DNA of 64,000 nt from Erwinia pyri. Lineage in GTDB: Bacteria > Pseudomonadota > Gammaproteobacteria > Enterobacterales > Enterobacteriaceae. The translations under genes and the position numbers were made by a program. The notes below the pieces were generated by a model that did no database searches, was not told the origin of the DNA, and worked only from the letters and a program-made list of their open reading frames with translations. This document shows, piece after piece, positions 1 to 9,895 of the stretch; position 1 is the stretch's first letter; every line of letters starts with the position of its first letter. Location of the stretch: the NCBI RefSeq assembly GCF_030758455.1, contig NZ_CP132353.1, positions 2,666,001 to 2,730,000 of the forward strand. Reading direction: 5' to 3'.

Positions 1-1
1 G

Positions 2-109
2 ACGGCGCTGGCTGAAGCGGGCTGCAATCAGCTGCAGGGCTATCTGTTTTCTCAGGCCGTCTCTGAGGAGCATATCGTTGATTTGCTGGCGCAGCGCAAG
101 GCGAGCTGA
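2..109 (+). CDS. 3' end of an EAL-domain phosphodiesterase (partial)
   Basis: The first 35 codons in this frame end at a TGA and read as the C-terminus of an EAL domain: a GC-N-Q-LQGYLF segment followed by an acidic helix and a Leu-Leu-Ala tail. This is the usual end of c-di-GMP phosphodiesterases, where the G-x-GYxF strand closes the TIM barrel. The gene starts upstream of the window, so domain order and any GGDEF or sensor part cannot be seen. A terminator follows about 27 bases downstream. Confidence 0.75.
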   Translation, partial: TALAEAGCNQLQGYLFSQAVSEEHIVDLLAQRKAS

Positions 110-135
110 AGCGGTTACGCCTGCGGGAAGATGTT

Positions 136-163
136 AAAAGGGCTGCAGATGCGGCCCTTTTTC
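136..163 (+). terminator. Rho-independent terminator after the EAL gene
   Basis: An AAAAGGGC / GCCCTTTT stem with a 10-base loop is followed by a T-run. It ends the plus-strand EAL gene, and because the left arm begins with an A-run it could also serve the convergent aldehyde dehydrogenase gene. Confidence 0.7.
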
Positions 164-177
164 ACTCCCGGTTACGG

Positions 178-1698
178 TCAGAAGAAGCCCAGCGGCTCTA
201 CGCTGTAGCTCACCAGCAGGTTTTTGGTTTGCTGATAGTGATCGAGCATCATTTTATGCGTTTCGCGGCCAATACCCGATTTTTTGTAGCCGCCAAACGC
301 GGCATGCGCCGGATAGAGATGATAGCAGTTGGTCCAGACTCGTCCCGCTTTAATCGCCCTGCCCACGCGGTAAGCGCGGTTGATGTCCCGCGTCCAGACG
401 CCCGCACCCAGGCCATAGATTGAGTCATTGGCGATGGCAATCGCTTCCGCCTCATCCTTAAAGGTGGTGATGCCGACCACCGGCCCGAAAATCTCTTCCT
501 GGAATACCCGCATGCTGTTGTTACCTTTCAGCAGCGTAGGCTGAATGTAGTAACCGGTAGAGAGCTCGCCTTCCAGCTTCTCAATGCCGCCGCCCGCCAG
601 CACTTCCGCCCCTTCCTGTTGGGCAATTTCCAGATAAGAGAGGATCTTATCAAACTGCTGCTGCGAAGCCTGCGCGCCAACCATGGTTTCGGTATCCATT
701 GGATCGCCCCGCTTAATGGTTTTCACCCGTTTTAACACCGCCTCCATAAAGGGTTCATAGATCGACTCCTGCACCAACGCGCGGGATGGGCAGGTACAAA
801 CCTCTCCCTGATTCAGAAAGCCCAGCACCACCCCTTCTGCTGCTTTCTCAATAAACGAGGGCTCCGCCTGCATAATATCTTCGAAGAAGATATTAGGGGA
901 TTTACCGCCCAGCTCTACCGTTGAGGGGATCAGGTTTTTCGCCGCCAGCTCAAGGATATGGGTGCCCGTTGCGGTCGAGCCGGTAAAGGCGACTTTAGCA
1001 ATGCGCGGGTTGCCAGCCAGCGCCTCACCCGCTTCACGACCGTAGCCGTGGATCACGTTCAGCACCCCTTTGGGCAGCAGATCGGCAATCAGTTCCACAA
1101 ACAGCGTAATGGAAAGCGGCGTCTGCTCAGCGGGTTTCAGAATAACGCAGTTACCGGCAGCCAGCGCCGGAGCCAGCTTCCATGCCGCCATCAGCAGCGG
1201 GAAGTTCCAGGGGATAATTTGCGCCACCACGCCCAGCGGCTCGTGGAAATGATAGGCCGCGGTGAACTCATCGATTTCAGCCGCCGTACCCTCCTGCGCG
1301 CGCAGGCAGCCGGCAAAATAGCGGAAATGATCCACCGCCAGCGGCAGGTCAGCAGCCAGCGTTTCACGCACCGGCTTGCCGTTATCCCAGGTTTCGTTCA
1401 CCGCAATGAACTCAAGATTCTCTTCCAGCCGGTCGGCAATTTTCAGCAGCGTTAACGAACGAGCCTGAACGGAAGTTTTGCCCCAGGCCTCGGCTGCGGC
1501 ATGAGCCGCATCCAGCGCATTTTCCACATCCTCACTATCCGAGCGAGGAAACTCACCAATCACCGATCCATTAACTGGCGAGGTGTTAGAGAAATAGGTT
1601 CCCTTCACTGGCGGAACAAACTCGCCGTTAATGAAGTTGCCGTACTGTGCTTTCAGCGTAATTAAAGACTCATTAGTACCGGGATAGGCATAGCGCAT
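178..1698 (-). CDS. exaC: ExaC/AldB-type NAD-dependent (acet)aldehyde dehydrogenase
   Basis: This is a 506-residue aldehyde dehydrogenase that oxidises aldehydes, probably acetaldehyde, to acids in the cytoplasm. Visible landmarks are the cofactor-domain run [17 protein letters not shown], the general-base glutamate in VELGGKSPN, and the catalytic cysteine region [12 protein letters not shown]. The C-terminus, ending in PLGFF, is typical of the ExaC/AldB group, and the start MRYAYPGT closely matches ExaC as I remember it. The chosen ATG at 1698 has AGGAG seven bases upstream; an in-frame start 14 codons earlier lacks a ribosome site. It stands alone, between a terminator and an unrelated amidotransferase gene. 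The exact substrate is not determined by sequence. Confidence 0.93.
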   Translation of the reverse strand: MRYAYPGTNESLITLKAQYGNFINGEFVPPVKGTYFSNTSPVNGSVIGEFPRSDSEDVENALDAAHAAAEAWGKTSVQARSLTLLKIADRLEENLEFIAVNETWDNGKPVRETLAADLPLAVDHFRYFAGCLRAQEGTAAEIDEFTAAYHFHEPLGVVAQIIPWNFPLLMAAWKLAPALAAGNCVILKPAEQTPLSITLFVELIADLLPKGVLNVIHGYGREAGEALAGNPRIAKVAFTGSTATGTHILELAAKNLIPSTVELGGKSPNIFFEDIMQAEPSFIEKAAEGVVLGFLNQGEVCTCPSRALVQESIYEPFMEAVLKRVKTIKRGDPMDTETMVGAQASQQQFDKILSYLEIAQQEGAEVLAGGGIEKLEGELSTGYYIQPTLLKGNNSMRVFQEEIFGPVVGITTFKDEAEAIAIANDSIYGLGAGVWTRDINRAYRVGRAIKAGRVWTNCYHLYPAHAAFGGYKKSGIGRETHKMMLDHYQQTKNLLVSYSVEPLGFF

Positions 1699-2011
1699 CT
1701 TGGTTCTCCTCTGGATAAGCTCGCGATGCGAACTTAACAATGAAATAACTCATGATTAACAATAATGTAAAATATGAGCATGTCAGATCTCCGGCCGGGA
1801 AACTGTGACCGGGACATCAGGAAAGTGGCTGAGAGCGTGAGATGACGCTGCAGCCCTCTGAATCAGCAGAAGAGCGAACTGCTCTGCGACAGAGAGAACC
1901 GGGCTTTATTGGCGCCTGCGCTGGAAGCGTGCCGGGAAAGCTGAGAGAAGCTGGAGAGGCCAGGCAGCGAAAAGTATCAGCCCGCTCCTGAGACGGCGGG
2001 CGGGAGGAAAT

Positions 2012-2734
2012 TCAGGCGAGCTTGCTGAGCTGACGATGCTGCTGCCAGAAATCCTGCAACAGCTGCAGCGGCGTGCCGGGCTCCTGCTGATGCGCCACCA
2101 GGCTGCTTAGCGCTTCGCTGCCCTGGCTGTTTTGCAGGCAGGCGCTCATGATCTGGCTGGTAAATTCAGGATGAAACTGCACCGAGAGCGCCTGCGGCGT
2201 ATAGCGGATAATCTGGCAGCGATCCAGTGCCGAGGCAGCCAGCACCTGTGCGCCCGGTGGTGGCTGAACTACCGACTGGCGATGCGAAAGCCAGGCGGAG
2301 AAATGCACCGGCAGCGCGCTTAATAAGGGATCGTGCTGCGCATTGTCGTTCATTTCAAGCTGCTGCAGCCCTCGCTCCCAGCCACGCGGATTATCATCAA
2401 CCACGCCGCCCAGCGCATAAGCCATCAGCTGATGCCCGTAGCAAACGCCAAGCAGCGGCAGCGCCTGCTCCACGGCGCTGCGGATCCAGGCGGCCGTCCT
2501 TTCGCTCCACTCAGCATGGTCGGTGACCATGGCCCAGGAGCCGCTGAGAATGGCAGCGGAAATAGTACCCGGTTCCGGCAGCGCTTCGCCCAGATCCGGG
2601 CGCACAACAATATACTCATCAGGCTCGAGGCCCAGCGCGGCGATAAACCAGTGCTGCTGTTCGCCTACGATGTTGCTGACGGCTTCAGGTGGGGCTTCAA
2701 GCTGGATAATAGCCAGGGGAAGAGAAGAACGCAT
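2012..2734 (-). CDS. Class I glutamine amidotransferase-like protein
   Basis: About 240 residues form a single class I amidotransferase (DJ-1/PfpI fold) domain of the kind found in GMP-synthase-like stand-alone proteins. The nucleophile cysteine lies in GVCYGHQLMAYALGG and the catalytic histidine in the late VQFHPEF motif, so the triad appears complete. The protein is much shorter than GuaA and has no synthetase domain. It probably hydrolyses glutamine or a gamma-glutamyl compound, but the acceptor is unknown. Start choice is uncertain: TTG at 2761, ATG at 2746 and ATG at 2734 are in frame with only weak ribosome sites. I chose 2734 because the first beta strand (LPLAIIQLE) follows directly. 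Confidence 0.85.
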   Translation of the reverse strand: MRSSLPLAIIQLEAPPEAVSNIVGEQQHWFIAALGLEPDEYIVVRPDLGEALPEPGTISAAILSGSWAMVTDHAEWSERTAAWIRSAVEQALPLLGVCYGHQLMAYALGGVVDDNPRGWERGLQQLEMNDNAQHDPLLSALPVHFSAWLSHRQSVVQPPPGAQVLAASALDRCQIIRYTPQALSVQFHPEFTSQIMSACLQNSQGSEALSSLVAHQQEPGTPLQLLQDFWQQHRQLSKLA

Positions 2735-2977
2735 AGCGAGGGCCATCCTTATCAATTTCAACGCTCCCTGCCGACGAGCAGAGGCTCCGAAGCGCTATGA
2801 TGGCATGCTGACGGCGGCCTGTCTCATCACTTTTTCTGAGAGATACGTTAGCAAAAGGCATAACCCCTGACGCAGCAACCGGCTAAAAAGAGGGAAATAA
2901 ATCTCCTTTCCGCGCTCAATTTGCTGGCGAATCATGCCATGATAAAAAGGTGATCTCACGCACAACAGGACTCTCTC

Positions 2978-3865
2978 GTGGCTTTGCGTCATTTTTTGCT
3001 TATTCTGCTGGTGGTAACACTCTGGGCCTTTAACAATGTTGCCATCAAATGGGGATTGATCGATCTCCCTCCGCTGTTCCTCACCCTGATGCGCTTTGTG
3101 GTAGTCGCGCTGATTCTGGTGCCTTTTACCCGCGTTAACCGCGCCCAGCTGCGTTATCTGGTGCCGCTGGCCTTCACGTTTGGCTTTCTGCATTTTTCCC
3201 TGCTGTTTGTCGGCATGAAATATACCGATGCGGGCACTGGCGCCATTGTGGTTCAGCTCGGCACGCCATTCGCGATGATTCTGGCGATGGTGATCCTGAA
3301 AGAGAAGCTCTCGGTGGTGCAGCTGACTGGCATTGCCGTTTCGCTAACGGGCGTGGTGGTGCTGGCAGGCAGCCCGACCATTCCGGCGTGGTGGGTGCTC
3401 TGTCTGCTGCTGTGCAGCGCAGCGGGTTGGGCTGTCAGCAATATGCTGGTCAAGAAAGCGCCTGCCATAAAACCGCTGACCATGACCGGCTGGCTCTCTT
3501 TTCTGGCTATTCCGGTGGTGGGGCTGGCCTCGTTTCTGCTGGAGTCGGACCAGATCACCAGCCTGATGCACTCAAGCTGGCGCGGCTGGTTCGGCATCCT
3601 CTACAGCGCCATTTTCTCCTCTATCATCGCCTATTCGCTCTGGTACTGGCTGCTGCGCAGCTATAACGTCAACCTGATCATGCCCTACTCGCTGCTGACG
3701 CCGGTACTGGCGGTGATCCTGGGCGTGGTGGTGCTGGGTGACAGCATGAACATTTTCAAAGTTGTCGGCGCGCTGCTGGTGATTATTGGTACCGCGATTG
3801 CGGTGGTGAACCTGCGTAATTTACGCATGCATGCCCGGTTGCCGAAGTTCCGTCGCCTGCGTTAG
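2978..3865 (+). CDS. EamA/DMT-family inner-membrane exporter
   Basis: A 295-residue protein with about ten hydrophobic segments arranged as two EamA repeats. The first begins near residue 5 and the second near residue 140 (PAWWVLCLLLCSAAGWAVSN). It resembles E. coli EamA/YdeD, an exporter of O-acetylserine and cysteine, but the substrate cannot be assigned. The start is GTG with AGGA about seven bases upstream. The C-terminal tail is basic (RLPKFRRLR), consistent with a cytoplasmic end. The CoA-transferase gene starts 60 bases downstream with its own strong ribosome site. Confidence 0.88.
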   Translation: MALRHFLLILLVVTLWAFNNVAIKWGLIDLPPLFLTLMRFVVVALILVPFTRVNRAQLRYLVPLAFTFGFLHFSLLFVGMKYTDAGTGAIVVQLGTPFAMILAMVILKEKLSVVQLTGIAVSLTGVVVLAGSPTIPAWWVLCLLLCSAAGWAVSNMLVKKAPAIKPLTMTGWLSFLAIPVVGLASFLLESDQITSLMHSSWRGWFGILYSAIFSSIIAYSLWYWLLRSYNVNLIMPYSLLTPVLAVILGVVVLGDSMNIFKVVGALLVIIGTAIAVVNLRNLRMHARLPKFRRLR

Positions 3866-3925
3866 CGCCAGGCAAAAAGCGACTTTCATTGCTAAGGTGT
3901 AAAACATCAGCAAAGGGAGGCAGCA

Positions 3926-5299
3926 ATGGACAACGGGTTTATCTCCACACTCTGGCAGCAGCTCTGGTACGGGCTGCGCAGCCCCGATACGCCGCTGCCA
4001 GCGGTAAACTTTCACGGCGGGCAGCGCTTCTCCTCACTCTATCCGGTAACCGAGCTGACGGGAACCAGCATAGCGCTGGCGATGCAGGCCGCCGCTGAAC
4101 TGGTAAAGAATCCCCACCAGATGGAGGTTGATACCCGTCTGGCTTCCCGCTGGTTTCAGCACAGTTTCTCGCCGATTAATCGTTCTGCGCCCGCTTTGTG
4201 GGATCCCTTAGCCGGAGATTACGCCACGCGTGATGGCTGGATCCGTCTGCATACCAACGCCCCTCATCATCGCGCTGCCATGGAAAGCGTGCTGGGTAAA
4301 CAGGCCGACCGGGCCAGCCTGGCGCAAGCCGTCAGCCAGTGGGATAAAACGGCGCTGGAAGAGGCGGTGGTCGCGGCAAAAGGTTGCGCTGCTGAAATGC
4401 GCAGCGTGGCGGAGTGGCAGGCGCATCCTCAGGGTCGCGCCGTACAGCGTGAAACGTTGATTAAGCAGACGTTACAGCAGGAGGCTGCGCCGCCGCGCTG
4501 GCGTTTACTGCCTGCACGCCCTCTGCTGGGCGTTCGCGTACTGGATTTGACCCGCATCATCGCCGGCCCGGTTGCCACCCGCTTTCTGGCGGGACTGGGC
4601 GCGGAGGTGCTGCGCCTCGATCCGCCTGGATGGGAAGAGCCGACGCTGGAAGAGGAAATTACCCTGGGCAAACGCTGCGCCCGGCTGGATCTGACCTCCT
4701 CCGCAGGACGCAAACTGTTTGAAGCGTTGATCGCTGAAGCGGATGTGCTGGTGCACAGCTATCGCGCCGATGCGCTTAGCGGGCTGGGCTATGACGCCGA
4801 AACTCTGCAAACGCTGTCGCCGGGGCTTATCGACGTCAGCCTTAATGCCTGGGGCTGGAGTGGCCCGTGGCGCAACCGCCGCGGTTTCGACAGCCTGGTG
4901 CAGATGGGCTGCGGCATTGCCGACAGCGGCAGGCTGTGGAAAATGAGCGACGCGCCCTCCCCGCTGCCCGTACAGGCGCTGGATCATGCTACAGGCTACC
5001 TGACGGCCGCTGCCGTGCTGGAAGGGCTGCGCCAGCGGAGGATGCATAACAGGGGTTTTACCGCGCGGCTCTCTCTTGCCAGAACCGCCTGCCTGCTGAC
5101 AGAAAATCCGCTGCCGGATACGGAGCGACCTCAGGGCCTCGGGCCTGCTGAACCGCACGATAATAATGTCGAAACGGAGATCACGCCGTGGGGCATCGGC
5201 TACCGTCTGCGCTCACCCGTCTGGCTGCCGGGAACGCCGCTGGCCTGGTCGCGTTCAGCCACGCCGCTGGGTTCCGCTCAGCCTCAGTGGCGGCGATAA
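3926..5299 (+). CDS. CaiB/BaiF (family III) CoA-transferase
   Basis: The 457-residue protein carries the family III CoA-transferase pattern in its second half: LLGVRVLDLTRIIAGPVATR, then GAEVLRLDPP, and RRGFDSLVQMGCGI, whose Asp is the probable acyl-anhydride-forming residue. Such enzymes move CoA between carboxylic acids at the active-site aspartate. The N-terminal ~190 residues are an extra domain related to the CaiB fold, so this looks like a fused or duplicated form rather than the common ~400-residue type. AGGGAGG lies upstream of the ATG. No partner pathway genes are adjacent, so the substrate acid is unknown. Confidence 0.85.
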   Translation: MDNGFISTLWQQLWYGLRSPDTPLPAVNFHGGQRFSSLYPVTELTGTSIALAMQAAAELVKNPHQMEVDTRLASRWFQHSFSPINRSAPALWDPLAGDYATRDGWIRLHTNAPHHRAAMESVLGKQADRASLAQAVSQWDKTALEEAVVAAKGCAAEMRSVAEWQAHPQGRAVQRETLIKQTLQQEAAPPRWRLLPARPLLGVRVLDLTRIIAGPVATRFLAGLGAEVLRLDPPGWEEPTLEEEITLGKRCARLDLTSSAGRKLFEALIAEADVLVHSYRADALSGLGYDAETLQTLSPGLIDVSLNAWGWSGPWRNRRGFDSLVQMGCGIADSGRLWKMSDAPSPLPVQALDHATGYLTAAAVLEGLRQRRMHNRGFTARLSLARTACLLTENPLPDTERPQGLGPAEPHDNNVETEITPWGIGYRLRSPVWLPGTPLAWSRSATPLGSAQPQWRR

Positions 5300-5304
5300 C
5301 AGGC

Positions 5305-5339
5305 AAAAAAAAGCACCTCACTTATGGAGGTGCTTTTTT
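5305..5339. terminator. Bidirectional terminator between the CoA-transferase gene and ycdY
   Basis: AAAAAAGCACCTC pairs with GAGGTGCTTTTTT around a 7-base loop. The A-run and T-run on either side let it act on both convergent genes. Confidence 0.9.
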
Positions 5340-5358
5340 AGCAGTAAGATCCGGTGGA

Positions 5359-5913
5359 TCAGACTTCCCCTTCCTCTTCCAGCTCATCCCGCATCGCCTG
5401 GATCGCCTCGCGGCTCAGCGCAGCCAGCGTACGGTAGAAGGCTGTGGTGGCATGCGCCTCAACCTTGCCCAGGAACTGACCGCACCACGGCAGTAAGTAG
5501 TCATCAAACAGCGTGATTTGCGCCTGGATCTCATCGGCCTCAGACTGATCTTCCAGCCATGACGCCGCCAGCAGCAGCGCACCAATATGATCGGCTGGCC
5601 CCTCGCCTAACGGCATGCCCCGGCTCTGCAGGAAGCCACGGATTTCGCTCTCCTGCGGACCATTATCCCAGTGCGATCCATAGGGAGGCACCTTGCAGTC
5701 GCTGCCAACAAACAGCGCGTTGTAATCTGCAGCCAGCGACTGCGGATCGCTGTTTTCCTGCAGTCGGGTCAGCAGTTCATCCTGCTCCAGCGGCCAGTGC
5801 TGTTGCAACTTGCCTTCGCGCAGCATAGTAAACAGCGGCACCAGCAGCGGATCCTGAGGCTGGCGGTTGTAGAGCGAGCCCAGAATACGGCAGATGATGG
5901 AAAATTCATTCAT
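5359..5913 (-). CDS. ycdY: YcdY, TorD/DmsD-family maturation chaperone
   Basis: A 184-residue all-helical protein of the TorD/DmsD redox-enzyme maturation chaperone family. The family signature region is visible as YNALFVGSDCKVPPYGSHW, followed by a GADHIG-like stretch (EGPADHIGALLLAASWL). In E. coli YcdY works with the zinc phosphatase YcdX and affects swarming. The neighbouring ycdX gene ends 36 bases upstream, in the same order as in E. coli. It shares a terminator with the convergent CoA-transferase gene. Role in this organism is inferred from family and synteny. Confidence 0.93.
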   Translation of the reverse strand: MNEFSIICRILGSLYNRQPQDPLLVPLFTMLREGKLQQHWPLEQDELLTRLQENSDPQSLAADYNALFVGSDCKVPPYGSHWDNGPQESEIRGFLQSRGMPLGEGPADHIGALLLAASWLEDQSEADEIQAQITLFDDYLLPWCGQFLGKVEAHATTAFYRTLAALSREAIQAMRDELEEEGEV

Positions 5914-5949
5914 GAGGGTCAGTCCATTCAGAGGTTAATTGTGACAGTG

Positions 5950-6687
5950 TCACATATCAGCAAATTCAGTAATGCTTTTTCCGGTGCGCTGCGTCAGGAA
6001 ATCTAGCAAACGGCGCGGTGAAACATTTAATACGCGATCTTCCGGGAAATCCACTTCCTTCATGATCCGCAGGCAGTGTTCAAAATTGCCCAGCGTGAAG
6101 GCCGTGTGGGAATCGGATCCGCAGGAGATCCATCCTCCGGCATCGCGCACGGCGGCAACGATAGCGCGGCAGTTAGGTTCGCTGCCCGGACGGGAGGTGG
6201 TAAAGGAGGAGTTATTTAACTCCAGCGCGACATTATATTTCGCCGCTGCTTCGGCAACTGCCGGGATATCGATCGGGTATTTCGGGTTGCCCGGATGGCT
6301 GATGATATGCACGTTGCCGCTGGCCATCGCCGCAATCATCGCTTCCGTATGGGTTGCCTTATCACGCGGGGCAAAGACCGGCTCGTGGAAGCCCGCCACC
6401 ACAATGTCCATGGCATCCATCATCGGGCCGGTACAGTCGATCTCCCCATGGAGATTTTTGATATTGGCTTCGATGCCGCGCAGGATGCCCACGCCGTCTA
6501 CCACGCGCGGCCAGACGCGCATATTCACAAAATGCCAGTAGTGTGGCGCATCCGCCATATCAGGGCCGTGGTCGGTGATAGCAAGCAGCTTTACGCCACA
6601 AGTTTGTGCCTGAACCACATAATCGCGCAGCGTGCTGTAGGCATGGGTGCTGGCAACGGTATGCATATGAAGGTCAACGGGGTACAT
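5950..6687 (-). CDS. ycdX: YcdX, PHP-domain zinc phosphatase
   Basis: A 245-residue PHP-family metal-dependent phosphatase, the same length as E. coli YcdX. Metal ligands are visible: the DLHMHT motif at the N-terminus, ITDHGPD, a mid-protein [13 protein letters not shown] and the late CGSDSHTAF. These form the trinuclear zinc site of the family. The start at 6687 has AAAAGGAG nine bases upstream; an in-frame ATG 16 codons earlier has none. It lies between ghrA and ycdY in one direction and is probably co-transcribed with them. It is associated with swarming motility in E. coli. Confidence 0.94.
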   Translation of the reverse strand: MYPVDLHMHTVASTHAYSTLRDYVVQAQTCGVKLLAITDHGPDMADAPHYWHFVNMRVWPRVVDGVGILRGIEANIKNLHGEIDCTGPMMDAMDIVVAGFHEPVFAPRDKATHTEAMIAAMASGNVHIISHPGNPKYPIDIPAVAEAAAKYNVALELNNSSFTTSRPGSEPNCRAIVAAVRDAGGWISCGSDSHTAFTLGNFEHCLRIMKEVDFPEDRVLNVSPRRLLDFLTQRTGKSITEFADM

Positions 6688-6739
6688 AGCTTTCTCCTTT
6701 TGGCTTAGGGCAAGAATAGCATTCCCGCCCGGCAATGAC

Positions 6740-7681
6740 TCAATATCCGCGCGTCACATCCACCAGACCGGCAGGCGTTTCACCCGCTTCCTGCTGGAGA
6801 ACAGACTTAGCGATGTAGTCCATAGCTTCTTCCGGCAAGGTTACAGCGGCATTATGGGGAGTGATGGCAATGTCCGGATGCGCCCAGAAAGGATGCTGTT
6901 TATCCAGTGGCTCGCGCGTAAACACATCCAGCGCTGCCGCCTTTATCTCCCCTGCCGCCATTGCCGCCAGCAGATCCTCCTCAACCAGATGCGCGCCGCG
7001 CGCCAGATTAAGCAGGAACGCCTGAGGTTTCAGCTGGCTGAGCAGCGCGCGGTTAAGGATGCCTTCCGTTTGTGGCGTATTGGGTAAAAGGTTGATTAAA
7101 ACCTGGGTTCCGGCGAGAAACTCGCCAAGCTGTTCTGCCCCGTGAAAGCTGGTGACGCCAGGCAGCTCTTTAGGCGAACGGCTCCAGCAGCGCACCGGGA
7201 ATCCCCATACCTTAAGGCTTTCTGCCACGCTGCTCCCCAGCACGCCTGCCCCTAAAATGCCGATGCTGAACGCTGCGCGGGATCTGTTTGGCAGAGGTTG
7301 CCACAGCGCCTGCGCTTTCTGCTGCTGATATTCCGTAAAGCGGCGGAACCAGCCGAGCACGTGATAAACCGCATACTCCTGCATCTGGCGTCCCATGCCG
7401 GTATCTTCCAGACGGAACAGCGGAACGCCTTCAGCCAGCATATCGGGATGCTGGCGCAGCTGCCCGAGGATATCATCCACGCCTGCGCCAAGCGCATAGA
7501 CACCCTTCAGCTCTTTACGGCCTTTCAGCATCTCTACCGGCGGCTGGCGCACCAGCGCGTAGTCGGCAGGTGCAGCGTCACCCGTCTGCCAGGCGCGAAC
7601 ACGGGCCTGAGGAAGACGCTGCTGTAAACCCTTGATCCACTTCTCTGCATTAAACGAGGGGTGATAAAAAATGATATCCAC
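6740..7681 (-). CDS. ghrA: GhrA, glyoxylate/hydroxypyruvate reductase A
   Basis: A 313-residue member of the D-2-hydroxyacid dehydrogenase family that reduces glyoxylate and hydroxypyruvate with NADPH in the cytosol. The nucleotide-binding loop is [15 protein letters not shown] near residue 140. The catalytic Arg is in [13 protein letters not shown], the Glu in [13 protein letters not shown], and the His in [14 protein letters not shown]. Length and motifs match E. coli GhrA (312 residues). AAGGAG lies just upstream of the ATG. It is the first gene of the probable ghrA-ycdX-ycdY unit. Confidence 0.95.
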   Translation of the reverse strand: MDIIFYHPSFNAEKWIKGLQQRLPQARVRAWQTGDAAPADYALVRQPPVEMLKGRKELKGVYALGAGVDDILGQLRQHPDMLAEGVPLFRLEDTGMGRQMQEYAVYHVLGWFRRFTEYQQQKAQALWQPLPNRSRAAFSIGILGAGVLGSSVAESLKVWGFPVRCWSRSPKELPGVTSFHGAEQLGEFLAGTQVLINLLPNTPQTEGILNRALLSQLKPQAFLLNLARGAHLVEEDLLAAMAAGEIKAAALDVFTREPLDKQHPFWAHPDIAITPHNAAVTLPEEAMDYIAKSVLQQEAGETPAGLVDVTRGY

Positions 7682-7767
7682 AATGCTCTCCTTTTTTCTT
7701 CAGGCTCGGGGAAAACCACCCGGCTGGCAAGCAAAATTGTTGTGTGGCTGACAGCGCCAGCGAACGA

Positions 7768-9225
7768 TTAGCGGGCCTGGATCAGTTTGCGCAGTAGCGG
7801 CATCAGCAGCAGTAAAACCAGACCGACCGCCGCGCTACCCCAGCCCAGCAGACTGAAGATATGGCTGTAGCCGGGATTAGTCAGCGCTGGCGTACTGCCG
7901 CTGTTTTCCGGCATCAGGCCAGAGACATAACCTGCCAGCACCGAGGCCACGCCCGTCACCATCATCCAGCAGCCCATCATGATCCCCTGATAGCGCACCG
8001 GCGCCAGCTTGCCGATCATCGCGTAGCCTATTGGCGAGATCAGTAGTTCACCGAGGCTTTGCAGCAGATAGCTGATAACAATCCATTTAAAGGCAACCAT
8101 GCCATCGGCGCCAGCCAGCATAATGCCGAGCGGCAGTACCAGCATGCCCAGGCCGATAAAGAACAGCGAAGAGGCGAACTGCAGAGGAATATCGATGCGC
8201 CAGCCGCGCTCACGCAGATTACGGAAGCCCAGCGCCAGCAGCGGCCCGCCAATGACAATGGTCAGCGTGTTGATGTTCTGCACCCACTGCGGCGCCACCT
8301 GAATGCCCCAGACGTTCAGTGAAATATTGTGCTCGGTAAACAGCATCAGCCCCATCGGTGCCAGCTGATAGAGCGTCCAGAACACCAGCGACCCCATCGC
8401 CAGCAGCAGATAGGCCGCCATCCTGCGCTGCTCTTCACGCGGACGATGGCGCAGCGTGGTAATGCCCAGCAGCAGAAAGATCGCCGCGCCCAGGCTGATC
8501 ACAAAGGTGCCGGTAAAATCAGCGTGCGTCAGCATGATACGGATCAATGGCACCAGCAGCACCAGCACGGACAGACCGATTATCATACGCAGGCGGAACT
8601 GCTTTTTAGTGACGTGCAGCAGCGGCGTGTCGATATCGGCCAGGATTTTCCAGCGCATCACCGAGATAACAATGGCCACCGCGTTGCCGATAGTGGCAAA
8701 CAGGAACAGCGCCTTGTAATGTTCCGTGAGCTGGAAATAGCCCGCGCCGGTAAAGCCGATAAAGAAGCCAAGGTTCATCCCGGCATAGTTCCAGAGGAAC
8801 GCACTTTCACGGCGGTTATCCTCCGGGGTGAAACGCTGGGTCAGCATCATATTGATGCAGGTGACGTTCAGCCCGCTGCCGGTCAGGAACATCGCCAGTC
8901 CCCAGTAAAGACCTTCGGCGCTCTGCCCGGACAACACCCAGCACCCAGCCACCTGAAGCACCATGCCCAGCACAAAGAGATTACGATTACTCAGGTAGCG
9001 ACCGCCCAGGTAGCCACCAAACAGATGCAGCCCGTAGTTGAAGGCACCAAACACGCCCATCATCGCATTGGCCTGCCCTTCGCTAAAGCCAAGGCGTTTG
9101 GTTGCATAGAGCACCAGCGTGGAGTAGAGAACCGCAAAGCCAAGCGTGGCGAATATCTGGATAAAGAACAGTGCGCGGGTGCCGGAAGGCGACGCCGCTG
9201 CAGGACGTGGTAGGGAGGTGTTCAC
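7768..9225 (-). CDS. POT/PTR-family MFS transporter lacking the ExxER motif
   Basis: A 485-residue, roughly 12-14-helix protein of the proton-dependent oligopeptide transporter group. Family features include the helix 1-4 pattern with FGAFNYGLHLFGGYLGG, the region around QWVQNINTLTIVIGGPLLA, and LLQSLGELLISPIGYAMIGKLAP, which carries the conserved late glutamate. The usual TM1 motif ExxERFxYY is replaced by IFATLGFAVLYSTLVLY, so the glutamates and arginine used for proton coupling in DtpA-D are missing. Substrate and coupling ion are therefore uncertain; calling it a di/tripeptide symporter would be over-reading. It stands alone upstream of the tRNA gene. Confidence 0.85.
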   Translation of the reverse strand: MNTSLPRPAAASPSGTRALFFIQIFATLGFAVLYSTLVLYATKRLGFSEGQANAMMGVFGAFNYGLHLFGGYLGGRYLSNRNLFVLGMVLQVAGCWVLSGQSAEGLYWGLAMFLTGSGLNVTCINMMLTQRFTPEDNRRESAFLWNYAGMNLGFFIGFTGAGYFQLTEHYKALFLFATIGNAVAIVISVMRWKILADIDTPLLHVTKKQFRLRMIIGLSVLVLLVPLIRIMLTHADFTGTFVISLGAAIFLLLGITTLRHRPREEQRRMAAYLLLAMGSLVFWTLYQLAPMGLMLFTEHNISLNVWGIQVAPQWVQNINTLTIVIGGPLLALGFRNLRERGWRIDIPLQFASSLFFIGLGMLVLPLGIMLAGADGMVAFKWIVISYLLQSLGELLISPIGYAMIGKLAPVRYQGIMMGCWMMVTGVASVLAGYVSGLMPENSGSTPALTNPGYSHIFSLLGWGSAAVGLVLLLLMPLLRKLIQAR

Positions 9226-9392
9226 ATCAGACCCCGTGATTATCTTGCCGTTTAAAGCGCATTATTATGCACGCTGCGCTGGGGAATGCGCGCCTGATAT
9301 GCTATTTCGCTGCCGTGCCTGACTCTTTTGGCGATTTAAGCAGCGATCTGCTCTAAAACTGGCTAAACGCGCAGAAAAGGCGAGAAAGAGTG

Positions 9393-9421
9393 TTGACCCG
9401 CGCGCCGCTTTTGCCTACATT
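9393..9421 (+). promoter_or_regulatory. Promoter of tRNA-Ser copy 1
   Basis: TTGACC and TACATT are separated by 17 bases, followed by a GC-rich discriminator (AGCGCCCG) typical of stringently controlled stable-RNA promoters. The second tRNA copy has the same arrangement. Confidence 0.65.
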
Positions 9422-9455
9422 AGCGCCCGTCAGCAACCTGGTTGCGGCATAAAAC

Positions 9456-9543
9456 GGTGAGGTGTCCGAGTGGCTGAAGGAGCACGCCTGGAAAGTGTGT
9501 ATACGGCAACGTATCGAGGGTTCGAACCCCTCTCTCACCGCCA
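9456..9543 (+). tRNA. tRNA-Ser (anticodon GGA), copy 1
   Basis: An 88-base class II tRNA with long variable arm, GGTGAGG / CTCACC acceptor stem, GGA anticodon in CCTGGAAAG, T-loop GTTCGAAC and encoded CCA end. It matches E. coli serW/serX almost base for base. It lies downstream of ghrA as serX does in E. coli. It is identical to the copy at 27219-27306. Confidence 0.97.
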
Positions 9544-9554
9544 TATTCAAAGAG

Positions 9555-9586
9555 AAAGTCTGAACGAAAGTTCAGACTTTTTTTTG
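9555..9586 (+). terminator. Terminator of tRNA-Ser copy 1
   Basis: A perfect AAAGTCTGAAC / GTTCAGACTTT stem with a GAAA loop is followed by a long T-run. The same hairpin recurs after the second tRNA. Confidence 0.92.
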
Positions 9587-9895
9587 CTTTGGGTTTGGTG
9601 AAAATGTGGAGCATCCTCAGAAAAGGCATTTGCAGCAATATCACATAACTTCAATGATAAAGAGCATAAGAAAAAAAATGACTTTCATTTATTTTTACTA
9701 ATATTTTAGAAACTACGTCTATATGTTTATCATGCATTTTGGGCGGATATTACTTGGATAATATAACTATCTTTTTTGTTAATCTCCATCAAGGAAAATA
9801 TATCAAACCCCAATATTAACCATTACCAGAAGTTAGTAATAGATACAAAAAAACACCCATAAATCATTAATAAATATTCTTATCTGGGGCTAGTT
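9587..9895. other. AT-rich stretch without a recognisable gene
   Basis: About 310 bases, clearly richer in A+T than the flanking core genes, mark the left edge of the accessory island behind the tRNA. I see no supported reading frame, integrase remnant or insertion-sequence end here. Confidence 0.5.
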
